Positions 6,289 through 10,587 of a DNA stretch of 10,587 nt are shown here, piece by piece. Source of the DNA: Actinomycetes bacterium (GTDB taxonomy: Bacteria > Actinomycetota > Acidimicrobiia > Acidimicrobiales > Bog-793); contig JAJYGM010000762.1 in the NCBI GenBank assembly GCA_021785095.1, positions 1 through 10,587 on the forward strand, read 5' to 3'. The translations under genes were made by a program, and so were the position numbers. The notes beneath the pieces are model-generated. The model was not told the origin of the DNA, did not search any database, and saw only the letters and a program-made list of their open reading frames with translations. Numbering within the stretch: the first letter of the stretch is position 1; each line of letters begins with the position of its first letter.

Positions 6289-6296
6289 TCCTCCCT
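6289..6296 (-). promoter_or_regulatory. Strong Shine-Dalgarno of the epimerase gene
   Basis: AGGGAGGA on the minus strand, six bases before ATG 6282. It fixes the start of the aldose-epimerase-like gene. Confidence 0.7.
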
Positions 6297-6317
6297 GAGG
6301 TGGTCCAGGCCGGCGGG

Positions 6318-6324
6318 TATCGTA
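6318..6324. promoter_or_regulatory. Overlapping divergent -10 elements for surE and the epimerase
   Basis: The 7-bp TATCGTA reads as TATCGT on the plus strand (6318-6323, eight bases before the surE GTG at 6332). On the minus strand it reads as TACGAT (6324-6319, about 36 bases before ATG 6282). Both fit TAnnnT, so one AT-rich patch in a GC-rich spacer could serve both genes. The minus transcript would have a leader with a Shine-Dalgarno and the plus transcript would be leaderless. Confidence 0.5.
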
Positions 6325-6331
6325 CTTGCGC

Positions 6332-7198
6332 GTGCGAGTCCTGGTCACGAACGACGACGGTGTGCACGCGCCCGGTCTCGCGGCCCTCACCCGTGCGCTC
6401 GCCCGGTGGAGCCACGACGAGGATGGTCGCCACGAGATCGTCGTGGTCGCGCCCCTCGCCAACCACAGCGGCGCGTCCGCCGCGGTCGGCACCGTCTACG
6501 AACGTGAGGCCATCTCCTACCGCCGTGTCCGGATCGAGGGCGCGGAGGACGTCCCGACGTACGGGGTGGACGCTCCCCCGGCGCTTGCGGTGCTCGTCGG
6601 GACCCTGGGGGGCTTCGGTCCCCGGCCCGACATCGTGGCCTCGGGGATCAACCTCGGCGTGAACGTCGGGCGCTCGGTCCTGCACTCGGGGACCGTGGGC
6701 GCGGCGCTCACCGGCGCGCAGCTCGGCCTCCGCGGTCTCGCGGTCTCGCTGCGCGCGGGGCACCCGCCCGAGCAGTGGACCACCGCCTCGACCATCGCCG
6801 TCGCGCTGCTGCCCGCACTGTGTGCCGCGCCCCAGCGGACGGTGCTGAACCTGAACGTGCCCTCGATCCCGATGCGGGAGCTTCGGGGTGTCCGCCGCGC
6901 GCGGATCAGCACGTCCGGGATCGTGAAACAGGCGACCGGGAGCACCAGCTCGTGGGCCGGCGGGCCGACCCGGGGCGGGAGCCTCGACGAAGGCGAGGTC
7001 CGCCTCACGCTCGGGACCGCGATCCCCACCCTCGGCCGTGTCGACGAGTCGGAGGACCCCGAGGACGACGCCGCGCTCGTCGCCGCCGGCTACGCGTCGC
7101 TCACGCCGATCGTCGGGGTCAGGGAGGACACGGCACCGGACTCCGACGAGATCGTCCGCGCGGCGCTTTCCACCGTCCACGACGTCCTTCGCATCTGA
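6332..7198 (+). CDS. surE: 5'/3'-nucleotidase SurE
   Basis: SurE is a metal-dependent cytoplasmic phosphatase that hydrolyses nucleoside 5'- and 3'-monophosphates and is linked to stationary-phase and stress survival. The start VRVLVTNDDGVHAPGL carries the metal-binding Asp pair (D8, D9). The conserved Ser lies in APLANHSGAS (S46), and the metal/phosphate Asn in SGINLGVNVGRSVLHSGTVG, the strongest signature of the family. The length of 288 residues is near the upper end of the family. GTG 6332 gives the canonical N-terminus and lies eight bases after a -10 element, so a leaderless message is likely; TTG 6326 would add two residues. The C-terminal part (EDDAALVAAGYASLTPI) matches the usual SurE ending. 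It is convergent with arfB. No pcm or nlpD, the enterobacterial partners, is adjacent. Confidence 0.92.
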   Translation: MRVLVTNDDGVHAPGLAALTRALARWSHDEDGRHEIVVVAPLANHSGASAAVGTVYEREAISYRRVRIEGAEDVPTYGVDAPPALAVLVGTLGGFGPRPDIVASGINLGVNVGRSVLHSGTVGAALTGAQLGLRGLAVSLRAGHPPEQWTTASTIAVALLPALCAAPQRTVLNLNVPSIPMRELRGVRRARISTSGIVKQATGSTSSWAGGPTRGGSLDEGEVRLTLGTAIPTLGRVDESEDPEDDAALVAAGYASLTPIVGVREDTAPDSDEIVRAALSTVHDVLRI

Positions 7199-7212
7199 AG
7201 CTGTCCGGGCAC

Positions 7213-7246
7213 CGCGCACCGCGGGCTCACTCGTCGTCGGTGCGCG
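7213..7246. terminator. Hairpin between convergent surE and arfB
   Basis: Perfect 9-bp inverted repeat CGCGCACCG (7213-7221) / CGGTGCGCG (7238-7246) with a 16-base loop. It begins 15 bases after the surE stop and overlaps the last codons of arfB. It has no U-tract and could act on both transcripts. Confidence 0.45.
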
Positions 7247-7781
7247 CCGCGCGGCGTCCCTGCTTCGTGTCGGACCGCCTCCGCTTCTCCTCCAGCCGTC
7301 GCGCCCGCGACGCGGCCGTTGGCGCGGTCGGACGACGGCGTCGCGGGACGCGCAGCGCCGCGCCGAGCTTCTCGCCGAGACGCTCGAGCGCGAGCTGCCG
7401 GTTCCGCGCCTGGGAGCGCTCGTCCCCCGCCGTCGCGCTGACCACGGGGCCGAGCCGTTCGAGAAGGACGGCGCGCTGGCGGGGTCGGAGGGACGACGCG
7501 TGCTCGACGTCGAAGCGGACCTCCACCCTGCTCGCCGTCCGGTTGGCGTGCTGGCCGCCCGGGCCGCCCGGCGTCGTCGCTCGCCAGCTGATCTCGTGGA
7601 GCGGGATCACGAGCGAGCGCGACACCCGCAGCCAGTCGCCCCGCCCGCTTCCGGCCTCGCCGCCTCCTGGGACGCCGCGCACGTCGCCGGGCACGTCGCC
7701 GCCGGCCACCCCGTCTGACACGTCGCGGGCGCCGTCGTCTGCGCTCTTCGGCACGACGACGCCTTCTCCCTCACCGAACAC
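7227..7781 (-). CDS. arfB: ArfB/YaeJ-type peptidyl-tRNA hydrolase (ribosome rescue)
   Basis: ArfB frees ribosomes stalled at the end of broken mRNAs: its GGQ loop hydrolyses the peptidyl-tRNA and its basic tail sits in the empty mRNA channel. The domain is seen from VSRSLVIPLHEISWRAT (53-69), through the catalytic TPGGPGGQHANRTASRVEV (GGQ at 75-77), to DERSQARNRQLALERL. The C-terminus is Arg/Lys-rich (RRLEEKRRRSDTKQGRR), as expected. Normal family length (about 130-140 residues) corresponds to a start at GTG 7625. However, the GTG at 7781 has a TAGGCT -10 element six bases upstream and no Shine-Dalgarno exists before 7625. I therefore annotate the longer 184-residue form, with a Gly/Asp-rich, low-complexity extension of 52 residues. 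If 7625 is used instead, the extension is a leader. The stop is 28 bases from surE. Confidence 0.85.
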   Translation of the reverse strand: MFGEGEGVVVPKSADDGARDVSDGVAGGDVPGDVRGVPGGGEAGSGRGDWLRVSRSLVIPLHEISWRATTPGGPGGQHANRTASRVEVRFDVEHASSLRPRQRAVLLERLGPVVSATAGDERSQARNRQLALERLGEKLGAALRVPRRRRPTAPTAASRARRLEEKRRRSDTKQGRRAARTDDE

Positions 7782-7787
7782 GATGAG

Positions 7788-7793
7788 AGCCTA
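7788..7793 (-). promoter_or_regulatory. Candidate arfB -10 element (TAGGCT)
   Basis: TAnnnT on the minus strand, six bases before the GTG at 7781. It supports a leaderless start for the long form of ArfB. Confidence 0.45.
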
Positions 7794-7866
7794 AGGAAAC
7801 AGGTCCCCGCGCGCCGCGATGCAGACGGCCCGAGGGAGCCCGGGAGCACGTCGAGCGGTTCCCCGT

Positions 7867-7872
7867 TACGCT
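7867..7872 (+). promoter_or_regulatory. Candidate -10 element (TACGCT) of the aldo/keto reductase gene
   Basis: TAnnnT eight bases before GTG 7881, preceded by a T (TTACGCT). There is no Shine-Dalgarno in the gap. The rest of the spacer between arfB and this gene shows no other recognisable element. Confidence 0.5.
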
Positions 7873-7880
7873 CGGCACCC

Positions 7881-8879
7881 GTGGAATACCGGCACCTCGG
7901 ACGCAGCGGGCTCGTCGTCTCCGCGCTCGCGTACGGCAACTGGATCACCCACGGCGGGCAGATCGACGAGGACGCGGCCCGGGCGTGCGTGAACGAGGCG
8001 CTCGAGCTGGGCATCACGACGTTCGACACGGCCGACGTCTACGCGCAGGGTCGAGCCGAGGAGGTGCTCGGCCGCGCCCTTCGGGGACAGCGGCGCGAGT
8101 CCCTCGAGATCTCGACGAAGGTGTACTGGCCGACGGGGCCCGGCCCCAACGACCGGGGTCTCGCCCGGAAGCACATCATGGAGTCCGTCCATGCGTCCCT
8201 GCGACGTCTCCAGACCGACTACGTCGACCTCTACCACGCGCACCGCTTCGACTTCGAGACCCCGCTCGAAGAGACGCTCCGGGCCTTCGACGATCTCGTG
8301 AGGCAGGGGAAGGTGCTCTACGTCGGCGTGTCGGAGTGGACGGCTGAGCAGATCGAGTCCGCCTTGCAGATCGCCGACGACATGGGCTTCGACCGGCTGG
8401 TCTCGAACCAGCCCCAGTACTCGCTTCTGTGGAGGGTGATCGAGGCGGAGGTCGTGCCGCTCTGCGAGCGGGAGGGCATCGGCCAGATCGTGTTCTCGCC
8501 GCTCGCCCAGGGCGTGCTGACCGGCAAGTACCGTCCGGGCCAGCCGCCACCTGCAGGATCGCGCGCCACCTCGGCCAACGGCAGCGACTTCATCGCCGAC
8601 CTGCTCGTCGACGAGGTCCTGGAGCCCGTGCAGGAGTTCGCGGCGCTCGCGCGCGCAGCAGGGCACACGCCTGCCGCGGTCGCGCTCGCATGGGTCCTCT
8701 CGAACCCGAACGTCTCCGCGGCCATCGTCGGCGCGACCCGGCCCGGGCAGATCGGGGAGAACGTGAAAGCGCTCGACGTCGACCTCGAACCCGAGCTCGT
8801 ACGCGCGATGGAACAGGTGCTCGGACCGGTGGTGGAGCGCGATCCCGCGCGCACCGAGAGCCCTGCCACGCGCCCCTGA
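7881..8879 (+). CDS. Aldo/keto reductase (voltage-channel beta-subunit-like)
   Basis: A 332-residue cytoplasmic NADPH-dependent oxidoreductase with a TIM-barrel fold. The catalytic tetrad is visible: D49 in TTFDTADVYAQG, Y54, K80 in ISTKVYWP and H121 in DLYHAHRFD. The cofactor-binding C-terminal signatures are IVFSPLAQGVLTGKYRPG (about 205-222) and AIVGATRPGQIGENVKAL. The N-terminus MEYRHLGRSGLVVSALAYG and the FSPLAQGVLTGKY strand are typical of the Kv-beta/AKR6-like branch (also called YghZ-like). The GTG at 7881 gives the canonical start and lies eight bases after a -10 element. The physiological carbonyl substrate cannot be deduced; related enzymes reduce aldehydes such as methylglyoxal. 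It stands alone and converges on the aldolase gene with only 12 bases between the stops. Confidence 0.93.
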   Translation: MEYRHLGRSGLVVSALAYGNWITHGGQIDEDAARACVNEALELGITTFDTADVYAQGRAEEVLGRALRGQRRESLEISTKVYWPTGPGPNDRGLARKHIMESVHASLRRLQTDYVDLYHAHRFDFETPLEETLRAFDDLVRQGKVLYVGVSEWTAEQIESALQIADDMGFDRLVSNQPQYSLLWRVIEAEVVPLCEREGIGQIVFSPLAQGVLTGKYRPGQPPPAGSRATSANGSDFIADLLVDEVLEPVQEFAALARAAGHTPAAVALAWVLSNPNVSAAIVGATRPGQIGENVKALDVDLEPELVRAMEQVLGPVVERDPARTESPATRP

Positions 8880-8891
8880 TCGCGGGTCAGG

Positions 8892-9806
8892 TCACCAGCC
8901 GACCGGCTCCGTCGCGAACAGGTCGAGGGCTTCGAGACCTGCCCTGAGCTGGGCGAGGGCCCGCGTGTCGACGTTCATGATCGGCCGGCGAACCCCGCCG
9001 ACCGCCCGGCCCATCAGGTCGAGCGCTGCCTTCACCGATGCGGGGTAGCCGACCTTCAGCAGCTGCCACAGTGCTGACATCCTCTGTTGGACCGGCAGCG
9101 CGTCCACGTACCTCTCTGCCAGGCAGTCGTCCACGAGCCGGCGGATGAGGTGAGGCGCGACCTGAAGCGACGGCGAGAAGCACCCCTGCCCGCCGAGCGT
9201 CATGCCCGCGAGCGGGTAGTCGACACCGGTGAACATGCTGAAGTCCGGCGCAACCTCGCGCACGACACGGATCGTCTCGGTGAATCCCTGCATGTCGTAC
9301 GAGGCGTCCTTCATGCCGACGACGTTCGGGCAGCGCTCCACGATCCGCTTCAGGAGCTCGGGTGAGATCCCAACGCCGAGCCGCGCGGGGAAATTGTAGA
9401 GGAGCACGCTGATGCCGATCGCCTCGGCAACCGCCGTGAAATGTCCGAGCAGCTCGTCGTCACTCGGCCGCCAGTGGTAGGGGGTCACGACCACCACCCC
9501 ATCGGCACCCACCGACTCGGCGTGGCGCGCGAGATCCACCACCTGGTCCGTACCGGGCAAGCTCACGTTGATGATGACGGGGATCCTGCCCCCCGTCACC
9601 TTCACCGCCATCTCTGCCACCGTGTGACGTTCGTCCGCAGTGAGGTTCAGCGACTCACCAAGATGCATGGGTAGCGCGAGCGCGTCCGACCCGTGCGTGA
9701 CGTGAAATTCCAGGAGTCGCTCCATGGTCGGCACGTCGACCTCGTTCTCAGAGGTGAACGGGGTGACGGGAGTCCCCACGATTCCGCGAAGCGTCGTCGG
9801 CGACAT
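8892..9806 (-). CDS. DapA/NAL-superfamily class I aldolase or lyase
   Basis: A 304-residue (beta/alpha)8-barrel enzyme of the dihydrodipicolinate synthase / N-acetylneuraminate lyase superfamily. These bind pyruvate as a Schiff base and add or remove an aldehyde partner. K166 in NVVGMKDASYD is the Schiff-base lysine, Y137 in SVLLYNFPARLG the catalytic Tyr, and R142 follows. VVVVTPYHWRPSDDELLGHF matches the conserved PYY segment with one change. The pyruvate-carboxylate motif, normally GTTGE, reads LPMHLGESLNL (45-55), so both Thr positions are changed, which argues against a true DapA. ATG 9806 is preceded by AAGGGGAAGT (9820-9811), a good ribosome binding site. No lysine-pathway genes are near. 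A sugar-acid aldolase/dehydratase or an aromatic hydratase-aldolase is possible. Confidence 0.85.
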   Translation of the reverse strand: MSPTTLRGIVGTPVTPFTSENEVDVPTMERLLEFHVTHGSDALALPMHLGESLNLTADERHTVAEMAVKVTGGRIPVIINVSLPGTDQVVDLARHAESVGADGVVVVTPYHWRPSDDELLGHFTAVAEAIGISVLLYNFPARLGVGISPELLKRIVERCPNVVGMKDASYDMQGFTETIRVVREVAPDFSMFTGVDYPLAGMTLGGQGCFSPSLQVAPHLIRRLVDDCLAERYVDALPVQQRMSALWQLLKVGYPASVKAALDLMGRAVGGVRRPIMNVDTRALAQLRAGLEALDLFATEPVGW

Positions 9807-9873
9807 GATCACTTCCCCTTTCGTGCGCGGCGCGCTCGAGTCTCCCATCGAACGTGAGCTTCTACAATCTCCC

Positions 9874-9896
9874 CGAGCAGGAGTTTCCGCTGCTCG
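9874..9896 (-). terminator. Hairpin between the RES remnant and the aldolase gene
   Basis: Stem CGAGCAG / CTGCTCG with a 9-base loop, beginning five bases after the RES stop (9904-9902) and 67 bases before the aldolase ATG. It could end the upstream transcript or lie in the aldolase leader. The rest of the 95-base spacer is locally AT-richer but shows no clear promoter. Confidence 0.4.
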
Positions 9897-9901
9897 CCAG
9901 C

Positions 9902-10378
9902 TCAAGGGTCGGCGACGACGTACGAGCCGAGGTCCCGCGCAGCCTTCGCCACGGCCGGCTCGAATGCAGGATCGGCGAGTGCTCGGGTCACAGCCGGTCG
10001 GCTCGGGAACGCCGCCCTTCCCGTCTCCCACAGAGCGATGCATCGCCCGGGACCCCACACCGATGACGGATAGGCGAGCCCAACCATCTGTGGGGCCCTG
10101 CCCTTCCTCCCGTACGCCGTGTAGATCACGCGGGCCCATGCCCTCGACCTGTCCCGCTGCCCAGTGCAGATGGACTGGTTGCCGCCGGCCCTCGTCACCC
10201 ACCCGCTCGACAGGTCGAGCAGCACGAGGTCGGAGAGGGTTTCGAACATGGTCGCCGTCGGGCGGTTGAACGTCACATCGATCGGGCCGACACCAGCCCC
10301 GGACTCGTCTTGGAAGTACTCGGCGACCGCGGTCGTGAAAGAGCCCCCGCCTCCATAGGCGAGATAGGCGATCGCTCG
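9902..10378 (-). pseudogene. 5'-truncated RES-domain protein (NAD-phosphorylase toxin type)
   Basis: RES-domain proteins are toxins of Xre-RES toxin-antitoxin pairs that degrade NAD+. The visible homology starts at RRAIAYLAYGGGGSFTTAVA, with the Glu of the RES motif in TAVAEYFQDE. It continues through LSDLVLLDLSSGWVTRAGGN and SRAWARVIYTAYG to LAYPSSVWGPGRCIALWE, which holds the conserved Ser. The first third of the domain, which normally carries the conserved Arg residues of the NAD site, is missing: 28 bases upstream is the stop of nrdJ. The frame has no ATG, GTG or TTG before GTG 10276, which would start after the Glu motif and lose still more of the active site. I see no Xre/DUF2384 antitoxin gene in the window. 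The likely reading is a dead remnant left by a deletion; an assembly join is the alternative. Confidence 0.6.
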
Positions 10379-10406
10379 TCGCTGGAGGTGCGGACGCTGT
10401 CTCCCG

Positions 10407-10587
10407 TCACGAGCAGCCGCTCGTCGACCCGCAACTCGGGCAGACGTAGCACGATCCCGCGCGCTGCATGACGTTCCCGCAGTTGTAGCAGAACGGTGCG
10501 TCCCGCTGCTCGGTGCCGGTGAGTCTGGCGGGTGCGCCGCTCCCGGCGGGACGCGGCGGAAGAGGGGGCGTCACTCTCGACGGCCCC
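10407..10587 (-). CDS. nrdJ: Class II (B12-dependent) ribonucleotide reductase, C-terminal end
   Basis: The last 59 codons of a gene entering from the right edge. The segment TGTEQRDAPFCYNCGNVM, then QRAGSCYVCPSCGSTSGCS and a TGA stop, is the characteristic C-terminal zinc-ribbon tail of long bacterial NrdJ proteins. It contains paired cysteines (FCYNC, CYVCPSC) and a final SGCS; the cysteine-rich tail is thought to pass electrons from thioredoxin to the active site. Before it lies a Pro/Ala/Gly-rich linker (about 30 residues), also usual. The enzyme makes deoxyribonucleotides using adenosylcobalamin, in or out of oxygen. The main catalytic body is outside the window. The gene ends 28 bases before the RES remnant begins. 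Confidence 0.85.
   Translation of the reverse strand, partial: GPSRVTPPLPPRPAGSGAPARLTGTEQRDAPFCYNCGNVMQRAGSCYVCPSCGSTSGCS

Noticed and set aside
8875..8891. Hairpin CCTGA / TCAGG between the aldo/keto reductase and aldolase stops
   Set aside because: Only a 5-bp stem, not distinguishable from chance in this sequence; not listed as a terminator.
8892..9806. Calling the aldolase dapA
   Set aside because: The GTTGE motif is changed and no lysine-pathway neighbours are present; only the superfamily is supported.
84..10378. Pairing the truncated XRE protein and the truncated RES protein as a toxin-antitoxin system
   Set aside because: They are about 9 kb apart. The XRE remnant carries a cupin, unlike Xre/MbcA antitoxins, and lacks its HTH. 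No adjacent antitoxin gene is visible.
10350..10400. CCTCCA ... TGGAGG inverted repeat after nrdJ
   Set aside because: A 6-bp stem with a long loop inside the RES remnant; too weak to call a terminator or recombination site.

Overview
The window is a very GC-rich, densely coded chromosomal segment. Codon positions are strongly biased to G/C, GTG starts are common, and genes abut or overlap by 4 bases. A clpS gene coupled to a DUF2017 gene, an actinobacterial menG-like methyltransferase, a DUF2236/MpaB oxygenase and a coenzyme-B12-type ribonucleotide reductase tail all point to an actinobacterium (Actinomycetota). It may be an uncultured lineage of the Acidimicrobiia/Thermoleophilia kind; that placement is inference from gene content only. 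No tRNA, rRNA, CRISPR array, insertion sequence or prophage gene was seen.

Left block (1-2619, all on the minus strand). In transcription order: clpS (N-degron adaptor of the Clp protease), a DUF2017 gene broken by one in-frame TAG, a CaCA-type cation exchanger, the 3' two-thirds of an XRE-cupin regulator whose helix-turn-helix is mostly missing, and the first 27 codons of an unknown protein running off the edge.

Centre (2632-5267, plus strand). A menG/ubiE-type methyltransferase is translationally coupled (GTGA overlap) to a polytopic membrane protein that looks like a degenerate UbiA prenyltransferase. A DUF2236 (MpaB/rubber-oxygenase family) protein follows with its own promoter. Methyltransferase plus UbiA-like protein suggests quinone or other prenyl-lipid metabolism.

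Right block (5341-10587). An aldose-1-epimerase-like gene (minus) and surE (plus) diverge from a 49-bp spacer with overlapping -10 elements. Then come arfB (minus), an aldo/keto reductase (plus), and a class I pyruvate-type aldolase of the DapA/NAL superfamily (minus). The block ends with a 5'-truncated RES-domain gene and the C-terminal zinc ribbon of a class II ribonucleotide reductase (minus) entering from the right edge.

Two gene-expression habits recur. At least four genes (mpaB, surE, arfB, aldo/keto reductase), and perhaps clpS, have a TAnnnT -10 element only 6-9 bases before a GTG start and no Shine-Dalgarno, so they look leaderless. GC-rich hairpins without a U-tract sit within about 35 bases of most stop codons. 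Three genes are visibly damaged (DUF2017 amber; XRE-cupin and RES both missing their 5' parts). This means either ongoing gene decay or assembly error. I do not see a convincing new multi-gene defence or biosynthetic system; the best leads are listed in the findings.
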